Origin: UBA11606 sp965243715
Lineage (GTDB): Bacteria > Actinomycetota > Acidimicrobiia > Acidimicrobiales > Aldehydirespiratoraceae
NCBI GenBank assembly: GCA_965243715.1
Contig: CBDEVU010000018.1
Location: 62,001 to 126,000, forward strand
Reading direction: 5' to 3'
Length of the DNA stretch: 64,000 nt
In this document: positions 50,043 through 58,631 of the stretch, piece after piece
Position numbering within the stretch: position 1 is the stretch's first letter
Layout of the letters: each line of letters starts with the position of its first letter
Notes under the pieces: generated by a model
What the model saw: the letters and a program-made list of their open reading frames with translations, nothing else
What the model was told of the DNA's origin: nothing
The model's database searches: none
Program-made: the position numbers and the translations under genes

Positions 50043-51970
50043 GCAACTCGGTACTCGGCGCGGGCGCGATCGCGCTGGGGGCGGCATGTGCCCTCGCCGG
50101 AATAATCGTGGTGCTGCTGGGCTTGGCGGGCCGCCGACAGCGATGGTTTAACGACGCTGTCGTGCTGGTGGCGGTGATGGCGGGTTCGGCCGTTTTCGCT
50201 TTCGGAGTCATGGAGCGGGCTTTGATCACCCGAGACTTCACAGTTGCTTTCGTGGCCGAGAATGGCTCACACCAGACTCCGGCCATTTTCAACGTTGCGA
50301 CGCTGTGGTCCGCTCTCGAGGGTTCGATCCTCTTGTGGACCCTAATCTTGTGCGGCTATGTGGTAGCGGTGGCGTGGAAGTTCCGGGCTCAACGCGCCGA
50401 TCCCATGGTGGGCTGGGCGTTGCTCACCCTATTCGTCGTCTGTGTCTTCTTCTTTGGACTGATGCTCGGACCCGCCGCTCCGTTCGACACGTTCGACCCG
50501 CCGGTTGGCTACGACGGACCTGGTCCGAATCCGTTATTGCAAAACCACATCCTCATGGCCTTCCATCCGCCGATCCTCTACCTCGGCTACGTCGGCTTCA
50601 CCGTGCCGTTCGCCTTTGCCATTAGTGCGCTGGTTACCGGGCGGGTAGGCGAGGGATGGCTAGTGGCGACCCGCCGCTGGACCGTGATGGCGTGGGGCTT
50701 GCTAAGCCTAGGCATTGTTCTAGGCGCGTGGTGGAGCTACGAGACGTTGGGCTGGGGGGGTTACTGGGCGTGGGATCCGGTGGAGAATGCCTCGGTCTTG
50801 CCGTGGCTAACCGGAACCGCTTATCTCCATTCGGTGATGGTTCAGGAGCGTCGGGGGATGTTGCGGGTCTGGAACCTCTCGCTAGTCATCGCGACCTTCT
50901 CGCTCACGATACTGGGCACATTTATCACCCGCTCGGGGGTCCTTCAGTCGGTTCATGCCTTCGTCGAGTCGGGGATAGGGCCAGCAATCCTAGGCTTCTT
51001 TGCGTTCGTAGTCGTGGTCTCGCTGGGGCTCATTGCCTGGCGGGGCGATGAACTCCGCTCACCGGGACGGATCGATTCGCCGATCTCTCGTGAGGGTGCT
51101 TTTCTGGCCAATAATGTTTTATTTGCCGCCTTTGCCTTTGTTATTTTGCTGGGCACGATCTTCCCGCTCATCGTTGAGGCCATCGACGGCCGAACGATCT
51201 CGGTGGGCAATCCTTATTTCGAGACGATGACGATGCCTATTGGCTTCGCGCTGTTGTTCCTCATGTCGGTCGCGCCGGTCCTGCCTTGGCGCAAGGCGTC
51301 CGAGCAGGTACTGAGCGATCGGCTGATCTGGCCGGCCTGGATCGGGGTCGCGGTCATCGTGTTCTCCGTCGTTGTCGGCGCCCGAGGTTGGGCTCCCGTC
51401 CTAGCTTTTGGCCTCGGCGGGTTCGCGGCTGGGGCGGCGCTTCGTCAGGTCGTTCTCGCGACCCGTCGTCAGGGATGGCGCGGTTTCGTGGGGCGCACCA
51501 ACGGCGGCATGATCGTTCATTTTGGCGTGGTGCTGATTGCGGTGGCATTCGCGGCGAGCAACGCCTACGTCCGCCAGGGCGAGTTCACCCTTTTGCCGGG
51601 GCAGACGGCCGAGATCGCGGGGCATACCCTCACCTACGAAGGCTCCGATTTCACCCAGTACCCTAATCGATCTGAACGCACCGCGAGGGTCTTGGTCGAC
51701 AATGTCAAGGTCTACGAGCCCGGCATTGCCACCTACCCATTTGCCGGCCAAACCATCGGTATCCCGAGCGTGCGGTCCACCGCGGTTGATGATATTGCCT
51801 TATCGATCTTGTCGTTTCCTGAGGGGCGCGAAGACGACATCGTCCTGCGGGCCACAATCCAACCGCTCGTCGTGTGGCTCTGGGTCGGCGGGCTGGTGAT
51901 GGCATTGGGGACGATATTGGCGGTGGTGCCGGGCCGTCGCCGCAACCCGATCACACCGGTGTCGAGATGA
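50039..51970 (+). CDS. ccmF: Cytochrome c haem lyase subunit CcmF
   Basis: 643 residues, many membrane helices. The WWD motif reads GWGGYWAWDPVENAS; HPPILYLGYVGF and LGTFITRSGVLQSVHAF are also characteristic. It attaches haem to apocytochrome c. GTG at 50039 overlaps the ccmE stop (GTGA) with GGAGG about ten bases upstream; GTG at 50030 is an alternative. Confidence 0.95.
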   Translation: MSNSVLGAGAIALGAACALAGIIVVLLGLAGRRQRWFNDAVVLVAVMAGSAVFAFGVMERALITRDFTVAFVAENGSHQTPAIFNVATLWSALEGSILLWTLILCGYVVAVAWKFRAQRADPMVGWALLTLFVVCVFFFGLMLGPAAPFDTFDPPVGYDGPGPNPLLQNHILMAFHPPILYLGYVGFTVPFAFAISALVTGRVGEGWLVATRRWTVMAWGLLSLGIVLGAWWSYETLGWGGYWAWDPVENASVLPWLTGTAYLHSVMVQERRGMLRVWNLSLVIATFSLTILGTFITRSGVLQSVHAFVESGIGPAILGFFAFVVVVSLGLIAWRGDELRSPGRIDSPISREGAFLANNVLFAAFAFVILLGTIFPLIVEAIDGRTISVGNPYFETMTMPIGFALLFLMSVAPVLPWRKASEQVLSDRLIWPAWIGVAVIVFSVVVGARGWAPVLAFGLGGFAAGAALRQVVLATRRQGWRGFVGRTNGGMIVHFGVVLIAVAFAASNAYVRQGEFTLLPGQTAEIAGHTLTYEGSDFTQYPNRSERTARVLVDNVKVYEPGIATYPFAGQTIGIPSVRSTAVDDIALSILSFPEGREDDIVLRATIQPLVVWLWVGGLVMALGTILAVVPGRRRNPITPVSR

Positions 51971-52524
51971 CTGATCCCGGCGCGGCAACCAGCGTTCGCT
52001 GGGTCGTGCTCCCGGTCGCTGTCGCCTTGAGTCTGCTCATCATCTTGCTGGCCACTCGGGATCCGGCATCGAAACGAGCTATCGACGGACGGATTCTCGG
52101 CGAGGTCGCTCCGCTTATCGAAGGTCACGATCTCGACGGACAGCCCTACGACATCGACGATCATCGCGGGTCGTGGGTTGTGGTGAACTTTTTCTCCACT
52201 ACCTGCGTGCCGTGCATCGTTGAGCATCCCGAGTTGGTTGCCTTTTCTAAAACCCATGCCGCGACTGGCGCTGCGTCCGTGGTCTCGGTGGCGTTCGACG
52301 ACAGCGCCAGTTCGGTGGCCGAGTTCTTTGCCGACAATGGCGGCCAGTGGCCTGTGTTGACCGAAGACACGGGCAGCATCGCGGTGAACTACGGCGTAAC
52401 CGGGGTGCCGGAGAGCTATCTGATCGCGCCAACTGGCGTAGTCGCGGCCAAACTCATCGGCGGCGTGACGGCCGCCGATCTCGACGCCCGCATTGTGGAC
52501 CTAACCGAGGCGGCGAACCAGTGA
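51967..52524 (+). CDS. ccmG: Thioredoxin-like thiol:disulfide protein CcmG/DsbE
   Basis: 185 residues. A single N-terminal anchor helix precedes a thioredoxin fold with active site TTCVPCIV (CxxC) and the cis-Pro segment TGVPESYLI. It keeps the apocytochrome CxxCH cysteines reduced for haem ligation. ATG overlaps the ccmF stop. Confidence 0.9.
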   Translation: MTDPGAATSVRWVVLPVAVALSLLIILLATRDPASKRAIDGRILGEVAPLIEGHDLDGQPYDIDDHRGSWVVVNFFSTTCVPCIVEHPELVAFSKTHAATGAASVVSVAFDDSASSVAEFFADNGGQWPVLTEDTGSIAVNYGVTGVPESYLIAPTGVVAAKLIGGVTAADLDARIVDLTEAANQ

Positions 52525-52982
52525 AAGGCCGCACCCTGAGCTGGCTGGCCGTACTGGTCATTGGTGTGAGTACGCTGATCTTTGCTGCGGTCGACGAAGG
52601 CGAGCCTACCTCGAACGCCGATCGGGCCTATTCGCTGGCCAAAGGCTTTGCCTGCCCTGTCTGTCAGGGGCAGTCGGTGGCCGAGTCTGATGTAGTAGTG
52701 GCTCGCAATATCCGGCGAGAGATTCACGTGTGGGTTGATGAGGGTCGTTCCGACGCCTATATCCGCGATGAACTCGTGTCGGTCTTTGGCGAGGACATCG
52801 ATTACACCCCTTCGAACAACGGGATTACGAGCCTAGTGTGGATTCTTCCGGTTGTGGCCGGAAGCCTTGCGCTCGCTGGTCTGGTGGTCGTTTTTCGTCG
52901 CTGGCGTTTCGACTCAGAGGTGACGGCGTCAGCGGCCGACGAGGCGCTAGTGGCGGCGGCCCGCGATCAACCAACACCGTGA
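52521..52982 (+). CDS. ccmH: CcmH (thioredoxin-like subunit of haem lyase)
   Basis: 153 residues. The motif FACPVCQGQSVAESD corresponds to the LRCxxCQ redox site of CcmH; helices before and after it give one N-terminal and one C-terminal membrane segment. It reduces apocytochrome c with CcmG. GTG in a GTGA overlap. Confidence 0.9.
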   Translation: MKGRTLSWLAVLVIGVSTLIFAAVDEGEPTSNADRAYSLAKGFACPVCQGQSVAESDVVVARNIRREIHVWVDEGRSDAYIRDELVSVFGEDIDYTPSNNGITSLVWILPVVAGSLALAGLVVVFRRWRFDSEVTASAADEALVAAARDQPTP

Positions 52983-54163
52983 CCGACCCGGGCCGTTCTT
53001 TTCAGGATCGTTCTGGCCAGGGTCGTTCTGAGGAACGGGACTTTTTCCTCGATTCGCTCGACGATCTCGAAGTGGAATTTGCCGCGGGTGATCTCGACGA
53101 AGCGGACTATGCGGCGTTGAAGGCCGACTACACCACTAGGGCCGCGGCGGCGATCCGGGCGGCGGAGAGGGAGGGGCCGAGGTCGCCACAGTCGTCGGAC
53201 AGTGAGGGCGGACGGGCTCGGAAGATCATCGGGGTCGTCGCGGTGGTGGCGGTCGCGACGCTGGCGGGCTTGCTCGTGACAGAGTTTTCGGGCCACCGAG
53301 GAATCAACGACACAATCAGCGGCGATATCCGAACGACCACTCGGGAGATGCTAGTCGAGGCGCAGCAGACGTTTGGCTCGGGTGATCTCGAGGGGGCGAT
53401 CGATATCTACGACGATGTGCTCGAGATTCAGCCATCGAACACCGACGCTCTCGCCTATAAGGCCTGGTTCTTGCGCTTGTCGGGCGAGGTCGAGGCGGCC
53501 CAGCCTCTGATCGAGGATGCCGTCGTGATCGATCCCGACTACGCCGACGCCCGAGTCTTTGCCACCGTTATCGCGCTCGATGCCGGTGATACCGAAAGAG
53601 CGATAGCCCACCTCGACGCCTTCGATCTACTCGACGCCGCTCCGTTTATTGAGCAGTTAGTGACCGGTCAAGGACTCCGTCAACGGCTGGCCGTCGCGGC
53701 TCAGGATTGGGCCTTGGGCCGAGTGTCGGACGTGCTGTTGGTCGACGATCCTCCGGCCTTCTCCGCGTCGGGTCTCTCCTTGGCCGAGGTTCTATTCGCG
53801 GCCGAGGAACTAGCCACCAACGGCGATGTCTTTGCCGGTTTAGAACTTATCGGCATAGTGATCGACGCCGAACCCGAAAACGTTGCAGCGTTGGCTGGCT
53901 ACGGCTGGCTGCTCGGACGGAGCGCCACCCCGAACGAAGTGGGACCGGCTGAGGTCGCCGTTTCGTTCCTCGACCGTGCTATCGCGGTTGATCCCGCCTA
54001 TCCCGAGGCGTTGGTCTACCGGGCGTTCGTGTATGCGTTTCTCGGCCAGTTGGAAGCCGGTCGTGCCGATCTGGCCGCCTTCGACGCCTTCGATGTGCGC
54101 CCCGCCGACCTGCGCGCCCTAATCGAGACCTTCGACCTGCGGGGACAACTCGAAAGTTCCTGA
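52979..54163 (+). CDS. CcmI-like TPR protein of haem lyase
   Basis: 394 residues. DFFLDSLDDLEVEFAAGDLDEADYAALKADY near the start is the short cytoplasmic segment of CcmI/CycH proteins; one membrane helix (IIGVVAVVAVATLAGLLV) follows, then TPR-like helical repeats (GDLEGAIDIYDDVLEIQPSNTDALAYKAWF and others). CcmI presents apocytochrome to the CcmF-CcmH ligase. Start is GTG overlapping the ccmH stop. Last gene of the ccm operon. Confidence 0.82.
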   Translation: MTDPGRSFQDRSGQGRSEERDFFLDSLDDLEVEFAAGDLDEADYAALKADYTTRAAAAIRAAEREGPRSPQSSDSEGGRARKIIGVVAVVAVATLAGLLVTEFSGHRGINDTISGDIRTTTREMLVEAQQTFGSGDLEGAIDIYDDVLEIQPSNTDALAYKAWFLRLSGEVEAAQPLIEDAVVIDPDYADARVFATVIALDAGDTERAIAHLDAFDLLDAAPFIEQLVTGQGLRQRLAVAAQDWALGRVSDVLLVDDPPAFSASGLSLAEVLFAAEELATNGDVFAGLELIGIVIDAEPENVAALAGYGWLLGRSATPNEVGPAEVAVSFLDRAIAVDPAYPEALVYRAFVYAFLGQLEAGRADLAAFDAFDVRPADLRALIETFDLRGQLESS

Positions 54164-54185
54164 CTACGGTAGAGCTTGTCTGTGT

Positions 54186-54191
54186 TATAGT
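54186..54191 (+). promoter_or_regulatory. -10 TATAGT, 6 bases before ATG (leaderless)
   Basis: TATAGT, six bases, ATG at 54198, no Shine-Dalgarno. Gives the multidomain haem/copper protein its own leaderless promoter just after the ccm operon. Confidence 0.55.
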
Positions 54192-54197
54192 GTTGGG

Positions 54198-56300
54198 ATG
54201 AACCGGTGGCCTAAGTTTTCTGTTGCTCGAGTGAGTCTGGTGCTGGTGCTCGTTGTCGCGGCGACAGCAGCCTTCACCAAGGACAGTTGGGACTGGTTGC
54301 TCGGCGGCGGTGAGGCCTTGACCCAAGGGGTCGAAGCGCCGGAGATCTCCGACATCGACAACGAAACCGAACGGCTCTACCGCGTTGTTTCCGACAACGG
54401 GTCATTGGCTAGCTACACCGTGGTTGAACGTCGAGGGAATAGCGATGAGACTATCACCGGCACCTCTTCTGTTATTGCTGGCGACATCGTGGTCGACCTT
54501 ACGAACCGGTCGAACATCTTAGTCGGCGAAATTGTCGTCAACGTCGAAAAGTTCACCTCCGATTCTAATTTGCGCGATAAGCGACTGAGGCACGATTTTT
54601 TAGAATCAACCGAATGGCCGTTCGCTCGGTTCGTCACAACAGCCATCGATGGCCTGCCCGAGGTTTCCAGCGACGGCGATACCGTTGCGATTACGCTGCA
54701 TGGCAATCTCACGCTGAAAGAAACCACCGCAGCGGCCTCGTTCTCGGGAGAGGTAACAGTTACCGAGTCCAACATCACGGCGAAAGTGTCGGCAACAGTA
54801 CTGGGCTCTGACTTTGGGATCGGCCCGATCAATATCACTGGGCTGGCGCGCACTAACGATGAGGTCGTCTTGACCTTGGATCTGGTGGCCGACCGGGTTG
54901 AACTCACCGAGGCGTCCGACTCCAACTCGCTTGAGCAGGGGCTTGCGGCCACGGCGTTTCCTAGCGGCGCGTTCGCCGAGCACGTGCAGCCGATTCTTGA
55001 GACGCGATGTGTGTCATGCCACACCAGCGGTGGCATTGGCTCGGGTACCCTAGCGCTCAATACTGTCGCGGATGCGGCGGGGATCGCCGACGGTATTGCC
55101 CTAGTCACGGAAACGGGTTACATGCCACCGTGGTCGCCGTCGGACCAAGGTCCTCTGTTTCATAACGATTGGTCGCTAAGCGACACCGAACTTGTTACGC
55201 TCACCGACTGGGCTGCTTCGGGTGGCGGTCTTGATGTTTCGCCTGACACGCCGCTCGTTGCTCAGACTCAACTGATCCACCCCGTCGAACGCGACCTTGA
55301 GTCCTATCCCGATGAGGCGTACGTCGGCTTGCATGGCGGCCACGGCGATGACTTCCGCTGCCAGATCTCTCAGGTTGATGACCCTGAAGGTGACGGGACT
55401 TGGGTCAAAGGGTTATCGTTTGAGCCCGACAAGAAGCACATAGTTCACCACGCCGTCGTCTACCAAGTCCCCGCTACCGCCATGGAGGAGGCACGGCAAA
55501 TGGACGGCAGCGACGGTCGACCGGGCTGGACGTGTTTTGGCCTGTTGGGGATGGAGTCCAGCGATGTGTACGAGATCCTTGGCTGGGGGCCGGGCCAGAG
55601 TCCCACACTGTACCCCGACGGCGTCGGTGTGTACTTCGAGCCTGGTGACTTCATCATTAGCCAGATCCATTACCACTTCGGCCACGGGATTGCGCCCGAC
55701 AGGTCCGGCGTCATCCTCGATGTCGCCACAGCCGAGGAAGTTGCGGCCGGTATGCGCGCGATCCGTGAGCGTACGTTTTACACACCGGCCGAGATACCGT
55801 GCACACCGGAAGAACAGGCGACGGGCGCTCCGTTGTGCGACCGCGAAGCCGCGCTCGACGAAATCGCGAAAAAGTACGGCGACCCGGCCCGATTGATCCC
55901 GGACGAGACGTTACTAGGCTGTGGTACCCTCGAAGACTACGCCGTTCTCGACGGCATGATGGCCTATAGCTCATGTGATCTCGAAGTTGGCCTCAGCGGC
56001 ACGGTCTTTTCTGTGCTCGGGCATCTGCACGCCTTCGGTGCCACCTACCGAATGACACTCAACCCCGATACTCCAGATGAGCAGATCCTGCTCGATATCC
56101 CGGTGTGGCGTTTTGATTGGCAGCTTTCGTATGAGCCGGTGGAAACAATCGCGATCGAAAGTTCGGACACGTTGCGTTTCGAATGCTCATGGGACCGCTC
56201 CTTGGTCAACCTCGACGAGCCTCGCTATGTCACTTGGAACGAGGGTCAGGCCGACGAGATGTGTTTGTCGACGATCCGGGTGATCCCTGATCCGAGTTAG
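54198..56300 (+). CDS. YceI - cytochrome c - copper monooxygenase-like fusion protein
   Basis: 700 residues, exported (hydrophobic N-terminus, residues 10-26). Three parts: a YceI lipocalin-like domain (about 58-235, with LRDKRLRHDFLESTEWPFARF); a monohaem cytochrome c (CVSCH 271-275, likely distal Met309 in GYMPPW); and a C-terminal domain like the copper type II ascorbate-dependent monooxygenases, with HH at 417-418 (HIVHHAVVY), HYHF near 497 and HLHAFG near 613 as candidate copper ligands. YceI domains bind polyisoprenoids in known cases. It may oxidise a lipid or quinone-like compound with electrons through the haem. Haem attachment would need the adjacent ccm system. Confidence 0.78.
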   Translation: MNRWPKFSVARVSLVLVLVVAATAAFTKDSWDWLLGGGEALTQGVEAPEISDIDNETERLYRVVSDNGSLASYTVVERRGNSDETITGTSSVIAGDIVVDLTNRSNILVGEIVVNVEKFTSDSNLRDKRLRHDFLESTEWPFARFVTTAIDGLPEVSSDGDTVAITLHGNLTLKETTAAASFSGEVTVTESNITAKVSATVLGSDFGIGPINITGLARTNDEVVLTLDLVADRVELTEASDSNSLEQGLAATAFPSGAFAEHVQPILETRCVSCHTSGGIGSGTLALNTVADAAGIADGIALVTETGYMPPWSPSDQGPLFHNDWSLSDTELVTLTDWAASGGGLDVSPDTPLVAQTQLIHPVERDLESYPDEAYVGLHGGHGDDFRCQISQVDDPEGDGTWVKGLSFEPDKKHIVHHAVVYQVPATAMEEARQMDGSDGRPGWTCFGLLGMESSDVYEILGWGPGQSPTLYPDGVGVYFEPGDFIISQIHYHFGHGIAPDRSGVILDVATAEEVAAGMRAIRERTFYTPAEIPCTPEEQATGAPLCDREAALDEIAKKYGDPARLIPDETLLGCGTLEDYAVLDGMMAYSSCDLEVGLSGTVFSVLGHLHAFGATYRMTLNPDTPDEQILLDIPVWRFDWQLSYEPVETIAIESSDTLRFECSWDRSLVNLDEPRYVTWNEGQADEMCLSTIRVIPDPS

Positions 56301-57271
56301 TCGTTCAGTCGCTCGTATCCGGCGCGGAAGAAATCCAGCACAGCCCGGTACGGGTCGGCGCAGTCGACGAATTCGGCGTAGGGCAGGGACGCTCCGCTGA
56401 AGTTGGTTTCGTTCCAGTACGGATCGCCGGGGTCAACTTCGCCGAACGCGGAGACGTAAAGGTACGGCTCATCGTGGGCGTGATCGCCGGGGGACAGACC
56501 GTAGGTCGCTCGTCCGTTCGGTGGATTGCCGGCCGCAATGGCAGGGTCGAAGTGGCCGGGCCATAGTTGGGTCCGTTCCGGATCGATCACGCCGGGCGTG
56601 ACGCGAAGCTCTTCTAACACCGCCCAAGCCAATCCGAACCAGGCGCCAAGAAAGGCGCCCGCTTTGGCGCTGACGGCGAGGGCTTCGTCGAGGTCGCCGA
56701 GTCCCGGAGAGTCGTGCTCGGCTGCCGTCGTCCCGGGGGCCACCCCAACAAATTCGCCTGCCGCTCGCAGGGTGGTGAGGGCGGTGGATTGGGCGCGATT
56801 CCCGTATTGGACGATGAGTTCGGTTCCCTCGACCCGTACCTGCTGATCGGCACCGAAAAAAGGGGTACCGAAGCCGCCGTAGGTGTAGCGCAAACCAAAC
56901 TTGGCGTTCACGGCGTAGCGAGCTTCGGCCACTACCGCGTAGGCCAGTCGGTGGTAGGCGTTGCGACTCGCGGGATAGTTCTGCGGTACGGGCGGTAGTT
57001 GGCCTCGTGCGCCGAGCCACCGCGAGGTCGCGAAATCAGTGAGTTCTGGCCGATCGGCGAGCAGGTCGTCCCACGATGACGTGCCCGCCGATGTCGGGGT
57101 GATGGTCGGGCGATCACCGTCGCCAACGGCCGCGGGGTCGTCGGCCCAGAACGTATCGTTGGTCACCGCCGGAGGTGACGGCTCGAGAACCCGCACGGTG
57201 AACTCGTCGCCGACGAGGGCGGCCGCTTCGGCGGCAGGATTGTGGGCAGCGGTAGTGCGGGCGTTAGCCAT
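56297..57271 (-). CDS. Hypothetical protein
   Basis: 324 residues, no family recognised. No signal peptide or membrane helix is visible. The middle contains aromatic-rich segments (AVNAKFGLRYTYGGFGTPFFGADQQV) and the C-terminus many Asp/Pro/Tyr. Overlaps the convergent haem/copper gene by four bases. Codon use fits a real gene. Confidence 0.6.
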   Translation of the reverse strand: MANARTTAAHNPAAEAAALVGDEFTVRVLEPSPPAVTNDTFWADDPAAVGDGDRPTITPTSAGTSSWDDLLADRPELTDFATSRWLGARGQLPPVPQNYPASRNAYHRLAYAVVAEARYAVNAKFGLRYTYGGFGTPFFGADQQVRVEGTELIVQYGNRAQSTALTTLRAAGEFVGVAPGTTAAEHDSPGLGDLDEALAVSAKAGAFLGAWFGLAWAVLEELRVTPGVIDPERTQLWPGHFDPAIAAGNPPNGRATYGLSPGDHAHDEPYLYVSAFGEVDPGDPYWNETNFSGASLPYAEFVDCADPYRAVLDFFRAGYERLND

Positions 57272-57301
57272 GGGGCGGGTTCCTTAGCGGTGCTGACTAT
57301 C

Positions 57302-57793
57302 TCACGGTACAACGCGGCCGGTCGCTCTGGTTGGCGCTGCGGTGTAGACCGCGCTGACGATATCTTGTCCCTGAGTTTCTAAAGACCAGATGGAACCCTT
57401 GTCACAACCTCGGGGCCCGGTCACGGTCATCCCTTGGCGCAGCAAGCGGTTGAGCACTTCGGGAATAACGTCGCCGTGGCTGCACATCACGAGGTCGCCG
57501 TCGAGCGACGCTTCGGTGGACAATAACGCGAGCAGGTCAGCGGGCCGGACTCCCTCGGTGAGTTCTCGACAGGTGGAGACCTTAAGTCCGTGCGCCGCGG
57601 CGAGAGGTACGACGGTCTGCTGGCAGCGCCGCGCCGGCGATGACCAAACGTCGCGTAGCGAAAGATCCGCGAACCAGATAACTAAGGCCGCGGCTTGGGC
57701 GAGCCCCCGTTCGTCGAGTGGTCGTTCAAAGTCGTCGCTATCAGAGCTGTTCCGTGAACCAGCGGAAGCGTGGCGAATCAGATGCAGCGTCAC
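57302..57793 (-). CDS. SixA-like histidine phosphatase
   Basis: 163 residues of the histidine phosphatase superfamily. The RHG-type motif is LIRHASAG, with SSPARRCQQT and the second histidine in CSHGDVIPE. Small members resemble SixA, which removes phosphate from phosphohistidine. Start GTG with TATCCT seven bases upstream. Confidence 0.83.
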   Translation of the reverse strand: MTLHLIRHASAGSRNSSDSDDFERPLDERGLAQAAALVIWFADLSLRDVWSSPARRCQQTVVPLAAAHGLKVSTCRELTEGVRPADLLALLSTEASLDGDLVMCSHGDVIPEVLNRLLRQGMTVTGPRGCDKGSIWSLETQGQDIVSAVYTAAPTRATGRVVP

Positions 57794-57800
57794 TTCCCGA

Positions 57801-57806
57801 AGGATA
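57801..57806 (-). promoter_or_regulatory. -10-like TATCCT, 7 bases before GTG
   Basis: Leaderless signature of the SixA-like gene. Confidence 0.4.
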
Positions 57807-57827
57807 ACTGACTGAACCGCCGCCGGT

Positions 57828-58562
57828 CTAGAGGGTTACGTGAGTAACACAGATGTCGTCTCCGTGGGGCTTGGAGGCTCCGGTAGCGGCCCCGGTTGGG
57901 CCGTAGAGTTCAGAAAGCATGCCGCGTACGAGTCCACGGTCGACCGCACAGATCACGGGATGTTCAACAACCGCGTCACCAAACGGACAATGTTCGGCGA
58001 TGATCTGGAGATCGTCGGGGTTGGCGTAGTTGGCTCGTGCCGCGAATCCGTGGGCCGAAAGCGCGTCGGCCACCGCATGTAGTGCGCCTTGAAACGAGCG
58101 GTGAGTTGCTTGCGGTTCGATTGACTCGGCCATGGCCTTGCCGTATTCGATACCGACGCTTTCGGCCATCTGTTCGGCCACGTCGGCCGGTAGCAGGGCG
58201 AGGGCCTTGCCTAGCAGGGACACCAAGATGTCGTCGTGGCGAACATTGACCTCGAGGTGTACTTGGGGCTGGCTGGCTCGGTAGAGCTTGGCGGGCCGAC
58301 CCACGCCGCCCGAGGGTTTTTCGATCTCCACGTCGAGGTATCCGCCGCATGCGAGTTTGTCGAGATGATGGCGAGCGACGTTAGCGTGCAGCTCGAATTG
58401 GGCGGCACAGGCGCTGGCGGTGACACCGTCGTTGGCGTGCGCGAACAGGAAAATCTCGCGTCGAGTTGGGTCGCCGAACGCCGTGGTGATTGCGGTTACG
58501 GCCGAGGCAAACTCGGTCGGGCTGAGTTCGTGGCTCTCGGGGAGAGGGGAGGTCTCTTCCAC
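57828..58562 (-). CDS. SufR-like winged-helix regulator with conserved cysteines
   Basis: 244 residues. N-terminal ArsR/DeoR-type winged helix (DPTRREIFLFAH, NVARHHLDKLACGGYLDVE, GRPAKLYR). The C-terminal part has EHCPFGDAVVEHPVICAVDRG, the type of cysteine arrangement that holds an Fe-S cluster in SufR regulators. Divergent from mrp, an Fe-S carrier gene, which fits regulation of Fe-S assembly. Binding of a cluster is inferred. GTG start with TAGAGT six bases upstream. Confidence 0.72.
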   Translation of the reverse strand: MEETSPLPESHELSPTEFASAVTAITTAFGDPTRREIFLFAHANDGVTASACAAQFELHANVARHHLDKLACGGYLDVEIEKPSGGVGRPAKLYRASQPQVHLEVNVRHDDILVSLLGKALALLPADVAEQMAESVGIEYGKAMAESIEPQATHRSFQGALHAVADALSAHGFAARANYANPDDLQIIAEHCPFGDAVVEHPVICAVDRGLVRGMLSELYGPTGAATGASKPHGDDICVTHVTL

Positions 58563-58568
58563 GCCGCT

Positions 58569-58574
58569 ACTCTA
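58569..58574 (-). promoter_or_regulatory. -10-like TAGAGT, 6 bases before GTG
   Basis: Leaderless signature of the SufR-like gene. Confidence 0.45.
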
Positions 58575-58631
58575 CTCACCATGATAGGAGAGATTCTGTC
58601 TATTCTTCGCCGCCGCCTTTCTGGAGCCCCT

